Below, one piece after another: positions 54,544 through 64,000 of a DNA stretch of 64,000 bases. A program made the position numbers and the translations under genes. The stretch is from NCBI GenBank assembly GCA_964457335.1, contig CAYWGD010000029.1, positions 1 through 64,000 of the forward strand, in the 5' to 3' direction. The notes beneath the pieces were generated by a model. The model was not told where the DNA came from. It did not search any database and saw only the letters and a program-made list of their open reading frames with translations. The DNA is from CAJBVW01 sp964457335 (GTDB taxonomy: Bacteria > Myxococcota_A > UBA796 > SXON01). Each line of letters starts with the position of its first letter. Within the stretch, counting starts at the first letter, position 1.

Positions 54544-57033
54544 ATGCGTTCGATGCTCGTGCTGACGATCCTCCTCGCGGCCTGCTCCGGTGACGTGAAG
54601 ACGCCGGCGCGCCCCGCCCCCGCCGACAGCTGCGACCTCTCCGACTACCCCGCGTCCTACACGCTCTCCGCCGCCGTCGAGATCCGGCGGGACGACCGGA
54701 ACGTCCCGCACATCTACGCGCAGAACGACGGCGATCTCTTCTACGCGGCGGGCTACCAGGCCGCGACCGACCGGCTGTTCGAGCTCGACACGTTCGTGCG
54801 CGCCGCGAAGGGCACCCTCTCCGAGATCCGCGGCGAGGAGGCGTACAGCGACGACGTCACGGCGCGCACCTTCGCCTTCGACCGCTACGCCTGCGACAGC
54901 GTCGCGCTCGTCGCCTCCGAGCGCCCCGACGACTACGCGCTGCTCGTCGCGTACGTCAGCGGCGTGAACGCCCGCGTCGCGGAGATCCTCGCCGGCGACG
55001 CGCCCCTCCCCTGGGGCTTCGGCCCATCCGAGCTCGACTACCAGCCGGAGCCGATGACGGTCGCCGACATCGTCACCGTCGGCCAGCGCATCAACCTCGG
55101 GTATTCGAGCACGATCGAGTACGACATCCTCTACTCGCTGATGACGCGGCTCAACTCGTCGTACGCCGAGATGCCGGTCTTCGACCCGGGCCCGAACCGC
55201 TTCATCGTCGCCTCCACGGGCACCGTCGGCGCCGAGCGCGCCGCCGCGCCGCCCAAGCCGCCGCTCACGTGGACGGAGGACGAGGCCCGCGCCTTCCTGG
55301 GCGGCATCCGCGCCATCCGCGACTACACCTACCCCGGCGAAGGCAGCAACAACTGGGCGATCAACCCGGCCTACACGGACAACGGGCGCCCGCTGATCGC
55401 GAACGATCCGCACTCGAGCTTCCACGACCCGAACACGCTGTACATGCAGCACCTGAACTCGGCGGACGCGGGCGGGGCCTTCGACGTCGCCGGCTTCTCG
55501 TTCGTCGGCATCCCCGGCGTCCAGCTCGGCCACAACGCCCGGCTCGCCTGGGCGGCGACGACCAACTTCTCCGACCAGACCGACCTCTACGACGTGGCCA
55601 TCGAGGACGGGAAGGCCGACATCGGCGGCAGCCGGGTGCCCGTGTCCGAGCGGGAGGAGACCATCCGGGTCAAGCTCGCGGACGGGAGCTTCGAGGAGCG
55701 CGTCCTCACCGTGCAGGAGGTCGAAGGGTACGGCGTGATCCTGCCCGAGGAGCTCCTCCCGGTGCCGAGCGGCCTGTTCGCGGGCGGCTCCGTGCTGGTC
55801 TCGTGGGTCGGTTTCGCGCCCACGAACGAGATCTTCATGTACCTCGACCTCAACCGGGCCTCGACGCTCGACGAGTTCGAGGCCGCCATCGACCTGCAGC
55901 GCGTCGGCATGCACAACTGGATGGGCGCCACGGTCGACGGCATCCGCTACCACACCCACGGCCTCATCCCCGACCGCGGCCCGGTCGAGACGCGCCCGCT
56001 CGCCAACCAGATCCTCGACGCCTCCGATCCCGCCACGCTCTGGACCGGCGCGTACCTCTCCGCCGACCACCTGCCGCACCTCGACGGCTCCCAGCCCTAC
56101 CTCGTGTCGGCCAACAACGACCCCTGGGGCCACACCGCCGACAACGACCCGCTCAACGACGAGTTCTACTACGCGAGCTTCTTCTCGCCGGGCTTCCGCG
56201 CGGACCGCATCGCCTCGGAGCTCGAGCGGATGATCGCCGCCGGCCCGGTCACGACCGCGGACATGCAGGCGCTGCAGCTCGACTCCTACAGCTCCATCGC
56301 CGCCACGATGATCCCGCTGCTCGAGGCCGCCGCCTCCCGCATCGACACGGACGACGAGCTCGAGACCTACCGCGGCCGCGACGACCTGCTCGCCGCCGTG
56401 GCCCGGCTCTCCGCGTGGGACCGCCGCATGGATCGTGGCTCCGCCGAGGCGGCGCTCTTCCGCGCGTGGCAGGGCATGGTGGCCCGCCGCACCCTCTCGA
56501 GCGACCTCTCGCTCCTGTTCCTCCCGGTCGAGCAGGCCTCGCCGGTCACCGTCGCGAAGATCAACATGCTCGTGCACCAGCAGGGCATCGAGTCCTTCCT
56601 CGACGGGCGCGGCGACTACGACCTGTTGGGCGGCCTCGACGAGGCCCTCACCTGGACCGAGGAGCGCGGCGCCGCCCTCGCGGTGGAGACCTACACCTGG
56701 GGCGACATGCACCGCGTAAAGGTGCACCCGACCTGGGGCGACACGCAGTACCTCGCCGTCGACGGCGACGAGTCGAGCCCCAACGTGTCCGGCTGCACCT
56801 TCTGGGGCGAGGACGAGCCCGAGGAGCTCTGCTCCGGCGACGAGGGCCCCATCTTCCGCACGGTCACGGCCTTCGCGGAGGACGGCGTGCCCGAGACCGT
56901 CTTCAACGTCGCCTACGGCCCCGACGACGCGAGCACCACCGACTGGCTCGACGGCACCTACGACGCCTTCGCCTTCCGCCGCGCCGACGTCGAGGCCCGC
57001 ACCGCGGAGACGCTCACGCTCGATCCCGAGTAG
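54544..57033 (+). CDS. Penicillin acylase family (Ntn-hydrolase) lipoprotein
   Basis: An 829-residue precursor of the penicillin acylase/AHL acylase family. The signal MRSMLVLTILLAACSGDVKT has a lipobox Cys. The alpha chain starts VEIRRDDRNVPHIYAQNDGD. The autocatalytic junction is in YPGEGSNNWAINPAYT near residue 270, whose Ser becomes the N-terminal nucleophile of the beta chain; DPHSSFHDPNTLYMQHL and VGIPGVQLGHNARLAWAATT follow as expected. Such enzymes split amide bonds of beta-lactams or acyl-homoserine lactones in the periplasm; which one cannot be told. ATG at 54544 follows GAGGAAAC. It sits before an AtoE-type transporter. Confidence 0.9.
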   Translation: MRSMLVLTILLAACSGDVKTPARPAPADSCDLSDYPASYTLSAAVEIRRDDRNVPHIYAQNDGDLFYAAGYQAATDRLFELDTFVRAAKGTLSEIRGEEAYSDDVTARTFAFDRYACDSVALVASERPDDYALLVAYVSGVNARVAEILAGDAPLPWGFGPSELDYQPEPMTVADIVTVGQRINLGYSSTIEYDILYSLMTRLNSSYAEMPVFDPGPNRFIVASTGTVGAERAAAPPKPPLTWTEDEARAFLGGIRAIRDYTYPGEGSNNWAINPAYTDNGRPLIANDPHSSFHDPNTLYMQHLNSADAGGAFDVAGFSFVGIPGVQLGHNARLAWAATTNFSDQTDLYDVAIEDGKADIGGSRVPVSEREETIRVKLADGSFEERVLTVQEVEGYGVILPEELLPVPSGLFAGGSVLVSWVGFAPTNEIFMYLDLNRASTLDEFEAAIDLQRVGMHNWMGATVDGIRYHTHGLIPDRGPVETRPLANQILDASDPATLWTGAYLSADHLPHLDGSQPYLVSANNDPWGHTADNDPLNDEFYYASFFSPGFRADRIASELERMIAAGPVTTADMQALQLDSYSSIAATMIPLLEAAASRIDTDDELETYRGRDDLLAAVARLSAWDRRMDRGSAEAALFRAWQGMVARRTLSSDLSLLFLPVEQASPVTVAKINMLVHQQGIESFLDGRGDYDLLGGLDEALTWTEERGAALAVETYTWGDMHRVKVHPTWGDTQYLAVDGDESSPNVSGCTFWGEDEPEELCSGDEGPIFRTVTAFAEDGVPETVFNVAYGPDDASTTDWLDGTYDAFAFRRADVEARTAETLTLDPE

Positions 57034-57049
57034 TCGGGGGGCCTCTTCT

Positions 57050-57090
57050 TCTTGGGGCGGGGGGGCCGAGCCCCCCCGCAACGCCCCCCC
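57050..57090 (+). repeat. G/C-tract 3' element, copy 3
   Basis: Forty-one bases: TCTTGGGGCG, a G run, CCGAG, a C run, GCAACG and a C run; almost identical to 9001-9040. It begins 17 bases after the acylase stop, in the same orientation as that gene. Confidence 0.65.
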
Positions 57091-57176
57091 GACGCGCGCG
57101 TGCGTCGCGTCCCTCCGGCCAACGCCCCGCCCGTCAGCCACCCGCATCGCGACCGCCGCCGTGCGAAACTCCGCCG

Positions 57177-58550
57177 ATGCACACGCTCGAACGCTTCGCG
57201 CGCCGCGCCACGGCCTGGGCCGAGACCTGGATGCCGGACGCCTTCGTCTTCGCCCTCGCGGCCACCCTGCTCGTGCTCGCCGCCGCGCTCGTCGTGGACC
57301 CCGCCGCCCGCGCCGCGCCCCTCACCCTCGTCGAGGCGTGGGGCAAGGGCTTCTGGGCGCTCATCCCCTTCACCCTCCAGATGTCCATGATCATCGTAGG
57401 CGGCTACGTCCTCGCGAGCGCGCCACCGGTGTTCCGGCTCATCGCGGCGGCCGCGGGGCTCGCGCGCTCGCCCAAGGGCGCGGTGCTGCTCGTGGCGCTC
57501 GCGTCGATGCTGACCTCGCTCCTGAACTGGGGCTTCAGCCTCATCTTCTCGGCCATCCTCGCCCGCGAGGTGGCCCGCCGCGTGCCGCGCGCCGACTACC
57601 GCGCGCTCGGCGCCGCGAGCTTCCTCGGCCTCGGGACCGTCTGGGCGCAGGGCCTGTCCGGCTCGGCGGCGCTCCAGATGGCGAGCCCCAGCTCCATGCC
57701 GGTGAAGCTCCAGGAGCTGGTCGGCGGCGCGATCCCGCTCACCGAGACCATCTTCCGCTGGCAGAGCATCGTGTGCGTGGTGGTCGAGGTCGCCGTCGTC
57801 GCCGCGGTGATGTGGGCGATCGCGCCCCGGGAAGGCCGCGGCGCCGCCGACCTCGGCGTCAATCTCGGGCCCGACGCGCCACCGCCGCTCCCGGCGCCCG
57901 CCACGCCCGGCGAGCGGCTCGAGCACAGCCCGCTCCTGCTCCTCCCCGTCGTCGCGGTGGGCTTCATCTACCTCGCGACCTCGCTGACGAGCCGCGCCAC
58001 GTCGGTGTCCGCGGCGCTCAACGCGCTCGACTTCAACACCATCAACCTGTTCTTCCTGCTGCTCGGCGCGCTCCTCCACCGAACGCCCGCGTCGCTCTTG
58101 CGGGCGGTCCGCGACGCGACGCCCTCGGTGTCCGGCGTCCTGCTGCAGTTCCCCTTCTACGCCGGCATCTTCGGCGTCATGACGGGCACCGCGCTGTCGG
58201 CCTCGATCGCCGGGGTGTTCGTGCAGGTCTCGAACGCCACGTTCTACCCGGCGATGATCGTCCTGTACTCGGCCCTCCTCGGGCTCTTCGTGCCCTCCGG
58301 CGGCTCCAAGTGGGTCATCGAGGCGCCCTACGTGATCGAGGCGGCCCGCACGCTCGGCGTGCCCGACGGTTGGATGGTGGTCACCTACGACCTCGGCGAG
58401 GCCGTGGCCAACCTCATGCAACCCTTCTGGATGCTGCCCATCCTCGCGCTGCTCGGCCTCAAGGCGCGTGACATCATGGGTTACACCTACGTCGTGGCCG
58501 CCGTGCTGGTGCCGCTCGTGGTGGTGCTCGTGACGGTGCTCCGCCCCTGA
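57177..58550 (+). CDS. atoE: Short-chain fatty acid transporter, AtoE family
   Basis: A 457-residue inner-membrane transporter with about twelve helices. The N-terminus (ETWMPDAFVFALAATLLVLA), the central ASMLTSLLNWGFSLIFSAIL and the C-terminal LGLFVPSGGSKWVIEAPYVI are typical of the AtoE/TIGR00366 family. AtoE imports short-chain fatty acids such as acetoacetate or butyrate. The preceding gene is a penicillin-acylase-like amidase, which releases carboxylic acids, so functional coupling is possible but unproven; a G/C-tract element lies between them. ATG at 57177 has no strong ribosome site. It converges with the metzincin-like gene. Confidence 0.88.
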   Translation: MHTLERFARRATAWAETWMPDAFVFALAATLLVLAAALVVDPAARAAPLTLVEAWGKGFWALIPFTLQMSMIIVGGYVLASAPPVFRLIAAAAGLARSPKGAVLLVALASMLTSLLNWGFSLIFSAILAREVARRVPRADYRALGAASFLGLGTVWAQGLSGSAALQMASPSSMPVKLQELVGGAIPLTETIFRWQSIVCVVVEVAVVAAVMWAIAPREGRGAADLGVNLGPDAPPPLPAPATPGERLEHSPLLLLPVVAVGFIYLATSLTSRATSVSAALNALDFNTINLFFLLLGALLHRTPASLLRAVRDATPSVSGVLLQFPFYAGIFGVMTGTALSASIAGVFVQVSNATFYPAMIVLYSALLGLFVPSGGSKWVIEAPYVIEAARTLGVPDGWMVVTYDLGEAVANLMQPFWMLPILALLGLKARDIMGYTYVVAAVLVPLVVVLVTVLRP

Positions 58551-58562
58551 ATCGTGCCAGGA

Positions 58563-59804
58563 CTACCGGCGCCGCCGCACCCAACCCAACCCGCCGAGCG
58601 CCAGGGCGAGCGGCACCCCGCCCGTTGACGTCGCGTCGCAAGCGCAGGCGCCATCGGTCTCGGTCGCGGCGGGGGCCACCGGCTCGCGCACCTCGATGTC
58701 CAACGTGGTGGTGGCATCCCCCGCGACGCCGAACGCGCTCAGCGAGACCGTCCACGTCCCCGCGGAGGGGAACTCGATGGTGAACCCCGTCGCGCCGTCG
58801 CCGCGCGCCACCTCCTCCCCCGCCGCGTCGGTCGCGAGCCAGAACCACGACTCGATGCAGACCTCGGGATCCGGCGTGGTGTTCTCGAAGCTCACCGTGA
58901 GCCCCGACTGGTTCAGCACCTCGAAGGCCGGCGCGGGCACCCCGCACACGACGAACACCTCCTGGCCGCACACCTCGTCGCCCAGGCACTCGTCGTCCGT
59001 GGATGCCCCGCACACCTCCAGTGTGTAGGTGCCGGGCTCGGTGTAGGTGTGGCTCGCCGACGCCCCCTCGGCCGTCGTGCCGTCTCCGAAGTCCCAGCGC
59101 GGCGCCGTCGTGTCGACGCGGTCGGCTTCGAGGGTGCAGTCGAGCGCGAGCGGCGCGACGTTGGCCTCCGGGAGGTAGCCGCAGAACGGGTGCACCCGGG
59201 GGCCGTAGAGCGCGCGTAGCCCCGCGATGTCGTCGTCGGTGAGGGTCTCTGCGGACACGTCGCAGGGGACGAACTCCCAGTACATCGTGGCCTCGGAGAG
59301 CTCCTCGGTGCACGTCTCCCCTTCCTCGCAGCTGTGGCCGAGGCCGAGGACGTGACCGAGGAGGTGGCTCGCGACCGCCTCGACGCCGTAGGTGTCGACA
59401 CACCCTTCGTCCAGCACGTCCGAGAACTCGTAGCCGTCGTTGAAGATCGCGGTCGCCTGTTGGACGAGGGCGTACGTGACCCCGTTCCGCTCCACCCGGC
59501 CCCCGCTCATCAGGAGCGTGGAGCCGGCAGCATCCGACGGGACGATGCCCTCCGGATCGTCGAAGAGGACGCGGTGCTCGTCGCCGTCGGTGGAGTTGTC
59601 CGCGTCGGTCGAGCCGATGACGACGTCGGGCGCCCCGCACTCGACCGCGTTCCAGGTCGCCACCGCGGCCTCCCACCCCTCGACCCAGCCGTCCGGCCGG
59701 CCCGGCCCGTCGGCGAGGTGGAGGACGATGTCGCCCTCCTCCGCGGACCAGACCATCCCCGAGTGCTCCCAGGCAAACGCGCTACCGATCAGGACGAGCA
59801 ACAT
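58563..59804 (-). CDS. Metzincin-like secreted protein with PKD domains and MYXO-CTERM-like tail
   Basis: A 413-residue exported protein. Signal MLLVLIGSAFAWEHSG. A matrixin/metzincin-like domain in residues 15-205 has the zinc helix ASHLLGHVLGLGHSC, so the catalytic Glu of HExxHxxGxxH is Leu, and ATMYWEFVPCD stands where the Met-turn would be. Two PKD-type domains follow (YTEPGTYTLEVCG; EFPSAGTWTVSLSAF). The C-terminus has a Cys pair (GACACDATSTGG), a hydrophobic helix and RRRR, matching the MYXO-CTERM sorting pattern for outer-surface lipid anchoring. It probably binds zinc without protease activity. GGAGAGG lies just before ATG 59802-59804. Confidence 0.85.
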   Translation of the reverse strand: MLLVLIGSAFAWEHSGMVWSAEEGDIVLHLADGPGRPDGWVEGWEAAVATWNAVECGAPDVVIGSTDADNSTDGDEHRVLFDDPEGIVPSDAAGSTLLMSGGRVERNGVTYALVQQATAIFNDGYEFSDVLDEGCVDTYGVEAVASHLLGHVLGLGHSCEEGETCTEELSEATMYWEFVPCDVSAETLTDDDIAGLRALYGPRVHPFCGYLPEANVAPLALDCTLEADRVDTTAPRWDFGDGTTAEGASASHTYTEPGTYTLEVCGASTDDECLGDEVCGQEVFVVCGVPAPAFEVLNQSGLTVSFENTTPDPEVCIESWFWLATDAAGEEVARGDGATGFTIEFPSAGTWTVSLSAFGVAGDATTTLDIEVREPVAPAATETDGACACDATSTGGVPLALALGGLGWVRRRR

Positions 59805-59940
59805 CGACCTCTCCTAGCCGGCATCGGCGCGTCCGCAACCCCCCAGAACCGGGGGACGCGCGGGGTGGCCGGCCTTCTTCAGATGGATGTCAGATTCCTC
59901 GCCAGCCGGAGAAACCCAACTCCACGGTACCTTTGCACGC

Positions 59941-61566
<1,626 letters not shown>

Positions 61567-61592
61567 GCGGGCGACGCCCCTGCCAGGAGCGG

Positions 61593-62273
61593 TCAGCCGG
61601 CCTGGACGGGCGTCGCGGCCACGGGGGCCAGCCGGGCGATCATCTTGTCCACGATCGGCACCGGCGACCCGACCACCTCGTGGAACACGAAGCGGGCGCC
61701 CTCCGCGCACGCCCGGTCGCGGGGGCCCCGCCCCACGAAGTGCCCGGTCGCGTCGTGCATCAAGAGCGCGCGCGGGTCGGGCCGGAGCGCGTCCTCGGCG
61801 GTGGTCGCGTCCTCGAAGTGGAAGCCGATACACGCCTCGGCGCGCGCGAGGCCGGCGCGGTCCCGGTCGGTGACCACGGCGATCCGCGCGACCTCCGCGA
61901 GGCGGGCCAGCCGCTGGGGGTCGACGCGCGCGGCCTCCTTCCGCCACTCGCGCTCGGCGTAGAGCCGCGCCGCGCGCGTGGTGAGGTCGCCCGGGTCGAA
62001 GCCGCACTGGTTCACGATGATGCGCCAGCCGCCGGGCGGGATCGGGCGCGGGCGGCCGGCGCGGATCCAGGGGTGGGCGGCCCGCGCCACCTCCCACGGG
62101 CCGTCGAGCTCGCCCGTGGCCTCGAGCTCCGCGACGTCCGCGGGCGTGGCCCCCGAGAGCAGGTGGATCACCGACAGGATCGCCGGCCGCGTGTCGAGGA
62201 GCGCGTCCTCGAGCGACAGCACGATGCGGGGGCGCTGCCGCCGGGGCGCGGGCGGAGTCGCCCCCTCGCTCAT
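61593..62273 (-). CDS. HAD-like protein with altered first motif
   Basis: A 226-residue protein resembling HAD phosphatases of the phosphoglycolate phosphatase kind. The N-terminal motif reads RIVLSLEDALLDTRPAILSV where FDLDGTLLDT is expected, so the two Asp are replaced by Ser/Glu plus one Asp. Motif II is AVVTDRDRAGLARAEACIG and a later acidic motif is LLMHDATGHF. Without the nucleophile Asp in the usual place it may not be a phosphatase. No signal. The ATG 62271-62273 overlaps the stop of the methyltransferase by four bases (ATGA), so they are coupled. Confidence 0.72.
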   Translation of the reverse strand: MSEGATPPAPRRQRPRIVLSLEDALLDTRPAILSVIHLLSGATPADVAELEATGELDGPWEVARAAHPWIRAGRPRPIPPGGWRIIVNQCGFDPGDLTTRAARLYAEREWRKEAARVDPQRLARLAEVARIAVVTDRDRAGLARAEACIGFHFEDATTAEDALRPDPRALLMHDATGHFVGRGPRDRACAEGARFVFHEVVGSPVPIVDKMIARLAPVAATPVQAG

Positions 62274-63139
62274 CGCTTGCGCGCGGCGATCACGTGCATG
62301 AAGCGCACGCGGTAGCCGCGGTCGTACTCGCGGGTGACGAGCGGGACGCGGTCCTGCTGCTCCAGCACCTGCAGCCCGAGCGCCTCGAGCGCCTCCAGCA
62401 GCTCCTCCTCGGGCGGGTGCGCCGTCTCCGAGGGCTCGGCCGGCGAGTCGTACGCCGTCGAGATCGTGAGCAGGCCGCCCTTCCGGAGGATGCCCTCGCA
62501 GGCCACGAGCACCTCGCCCACCTCGTCGCCCACCTCGTCGAGCACGTTGCCGAGGTGCAGCCACCCGAAGGTCTGGGGCGCGAACGGGGGGCGCGCGGCG
62601 TCCGCCACGCACAGATGCAGGTTCGACGTGATGGGCTTGAACGGCACCTTCACGCGCCGGAGCCCGCGGCGCGACGTGGGGATGACCGTCTGCTGCAGCG
62701 TCCCGGTCAGGAGCCCCTTGGCGAGCAGCACGGCGTCCACCGAGCGGTCGAACGCCCAGGTGTCGCGGCCCATCGTCACCATCCGGCGCGCCATCGTCCC
62801 CACGCCGCAGCCCACGTCGGCGGCGGGGCCGGCCGGGGCGTGCTTCTGCGCGAGCGCGGCCGCGACGGCGTCGGGCGAGGTCTCCCCCAGGCTCGCGAGC
62901 CACTGGCCGAAGCCGGCCGGCGCCCCGAACAGGGACGGCGGCAGGTGCGGCGTCACCGCGTCCGGCAGGTCGGCGCGGCTCGCGTCGGCGGCGGCCGCGG
63001 TGCGCGGCACCCCGCTCGCGAGGAGCGCCACCGGGTCGGCCACGAGCAGCGGGACCCCGTCGATCAGGGGGTAGGTGACGTGGCCCTCGACGGAGTGCCA
63101 GTCCTTGAGCGGACCCCCGGTCCGCGGGCAGACGTACAT
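62270..63139 (-). CDS. SAM-dependent methyltransferase with N-terminal Trm112-like segment
   Basis: A 289-residue class I methyltransferase. Residues 1-35 (MYVCPRTGGPLKDW, then TYPLIDGVPLLV) resemble a Trm112-type zinc-binding segment, though only one Cys is kept. The SAM site is AADVGCGVGTMARRM near residue 107, followed by TWAFDRSVDAVLLAK and, after LHLCVADAARPPF, FGWLHLGNVLDEV. The substrate is unknown; proteins with this layout include small-molecule and tRNA methyltransferases. It is upstream of the HAD-like gene (4-base overlap), and 39 bases downstream of the partial ATPase gene on the same strand, so all three may be one transcript. Confidence 0.85.
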   Translation of the reverse strand: MYVCPRTGGPLKDWHSVEGHVTYPLIDGVPLLVADPVALLASGVPRTAAAADASRADLPDAVTPHLPPSLFGAPAGFGQWLASLGETSPDAVAAALAQKHAPAGPAADVGCGVGTMARRMVTMGRDTWAFDRSVDAVLLAKGLLTGTLQQTVIPTSRRGLRRVKVPFKPITSNLHLCVADAARPPFAPQTFGWLHLGNVLDEVGDEVGEVLVACEGILRKGGLLTISTAYDSPAEPSETAHPPEEELLEALEALGLQVLEQQDRVPLVTREYDRGYRVRFMHVIAARKR

Positions 63140-63178
63140 CCGAGGATTGTCACACGTCCCTCTGCCCGGCGGTAGGAC

Positions 63179-64000
63179 CTACAGGCGCCGGCTCACCGGG
63201 ATCCAGAGGATGCCGCTCCGAAGCACGCGGACGTCGTCCCGCTCCAGGCGGATCTCGCGCTCGGTGGTCGCCCCCAGCGCGCGGGACTCGCGCTCGCGCA
63301 GCTCGGCCACCTTCGCTTCGAGCTCCTGTTCGAGCGCGAAGGCCGCCTCGCGCGCCTCCGCGAGCTCCGCGTCGATGGCGTCCACGCGGCCCGCCGCCGC
63401 CACCGTCTGGCGGCGCTTCGTCGCCACCGTCGTGATCGACTTCTTGCGGCCGGTGAAGAACGAGAGCACGGTCTCGCCCACGTTCATCCACTCTTCCGCC
63501 TGCCGGCTCGCGTGCGTCTCGGCCTCGCGCGCGCGGCGCTCCTCGAGCCGGCGGACGCGATCCTCCAGCGTGTCCGACTTGCGCTCGAAGCCGGTCCGCA
63601 GCGTGGCGAGCGCCTCCTCCACCCGCTCCTCCACCGCCGCGGCGCACCGCGCGTCGAACGCCGCGCGCGTCTCCCCCGGGCGGCCGTGGAGCTTCAGCGT
63701 GGGGTTCACCCACATGCCCCGGGTCTCCTCGGCGAGGACCCGCGCGACCACGTCCTTCACGATCTTCTCGACCTCCTTCGGCTCGTCGATCCAGGCCGGC
63801 AGGGGGTCGTAGGTTGCGCCGGCCGGGGGCGCGTCCATCAGGTCCGCCTCCAGGAGCGGCAGCACCAGCGGCGCGAGCGGGAGCGCGTCCTCCAGCGGGA
63901 AGAAGACGCGCGACTCCTCGCGCTCGTCGACATAGCCGGCCTTCTCCTCGTCGAAGCGCACGGACAGCCGCACGAGCAGCGCCGGCCGGAGGTGCCCGAC
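63179..64000 (-). CDS. C-terminal part of a HerA/DUF87-like ATPase (runs off right edge)
   Basis: An open leftward frame of 274 codons reaching the right edge; the stop is at 63179-63181. The visible part has a charged, coiled-coil region (VEEALATLRTGFERKSDTLE; AREAETHASRQAEEW), a short basic segment TVLSFFTGRKKSITTV, a second coiled coil (IDAELAEAREAAFALEQELE), and an end DDVRVLRSGILWIPVSRR. This layout, with the FFTGRKK segment and the terminal IWIPV-type strand, is that of the C-terminus of DUF87/HerA-like ATP-binding proteins (family knowledge). The ATPase motifs would lie beyond the window. GTG 63971-63973 is internal, since the frame stays open upstream of it. Confidence 0.75.
   Translation of the reverse strand, partial: VGHLRPALLVRLSVRFDEEKAGYVDEREESRVFFPLEDALPLAPLVLPLLEADLMDAPPAGATYDPLPAWIDEPKEVEKIVKDVVARVLAEETRGMWVNPTLKLHGRPGETRAAFDARCAAAVEERVEEALATLRTGFERKSDTLEDRVRRLEERRAREAETHASRQAEEWMNVGETVLSFFTGRKKSITTVATKRRQTVAAAGRVDAIDAELAEAREAAFALEQELEAKVAELRERESRALGATTEREIRLERDDVRVLRSGILWIPVSRRL

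Overview
The window is very GC-rich (by eye over 70 %), with strongly G/C-biased third codon positions. It carries many short-signal lipoproteins, Asp-Thr-Asp linkers, kelch, PKD and FG-GAP type surface proteins and one MYXO-CTERM-like C-terminal tail. This points to a Myxococcota-type bacterium (old Deltaproteobacteria), probably known only from a metagenome or draft assembly: two 10-N gaps sit inside contig ends that duplicate one another. I see no rRNA, tRNA, CRISPR array, insertion sequence or prophage.

Layout. 1-5 kb: the start of an Ala/Pro-rich protein running off the left edge, a histidine phosphatase, then a leftward redox operon (dsbD, a DUF1279-like membrane protein, a lipoprotein, hslO). 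5-9 kb: a rightward set of GT2 glycosyltransferase, DUF2064 transferase and mpl (peptidoglycan recycling), then the first of two TadG-like proteins. 9-15.5 kb: leftward secreted proteins, including an HMA-thioredoxin fusion, an outer-membrane barrel gene split by two in-frame TGA codons, and three lipoproteins; the first N gap lies here. 15.5-21.8 kb: a type-5 uracil-DNA glycosylase, then a rightward cluster of class III aminotransferase, LuxE-like acyl ligase, LuxC-like acyl reductase and M19 dipeptidase with no luciferase genes, then an endonuclease/exonuclease/phosphatase protein. 21.9-28.7 kb: a sigma-70 factor with a clear intrinsic terminator, a PPC-domain lipoprotein, a prenyl-synthase-like protein lacking its Asp-rich motifs, nadE and small envelope proteins. 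28.7-35.2 kb: a gene broken by the second N gap, a repeat-rich spacer, a molybdopterin oxidoreductase with unusual cysteine spacing, and a large Cys-rich hydrolase-like lipoprotein. 35.2-42 kb: a PilT-type ATPase, the second TadG-like paralogue, a heterodimeric ABC exporter and an alpha/beta hydrolase. 42-47.5 kb: a Gly-Met repeat lipoprotein, a membrane glycosyltransferase-like protein and a prolyl oligopeptidase. 47.5-54.5 kb: a caspase-like protein lacking its catalytic Cys, miaB, two small envelope proteins and an ABC transporter operon ending in a redoxin without CxxC. 54.5-64 kb: a penicillin acylase, an AtoE-type transporter, a metzincin-like protein without its catalytic Glu, an FG-GAP lipoprotein, a HAD-like protein and methyltransferase pair, and the end of a HerA/DUF87-like ATPase.

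How it fits together. Most genes are envelope, redox or housekeeping functions in short operons with 4-base start/stop overlaps. The most promising possibly undescribed system is the aminotransferase-LuxE-LuxC-M19 cluster. Other points that stand out are a recurrent theme of enzyme folds without their catalytic residues, the two TadG-like paralogues with a shared C-terminal end, and a G/C-tract element found three times just 3' of genes in the same orientation.
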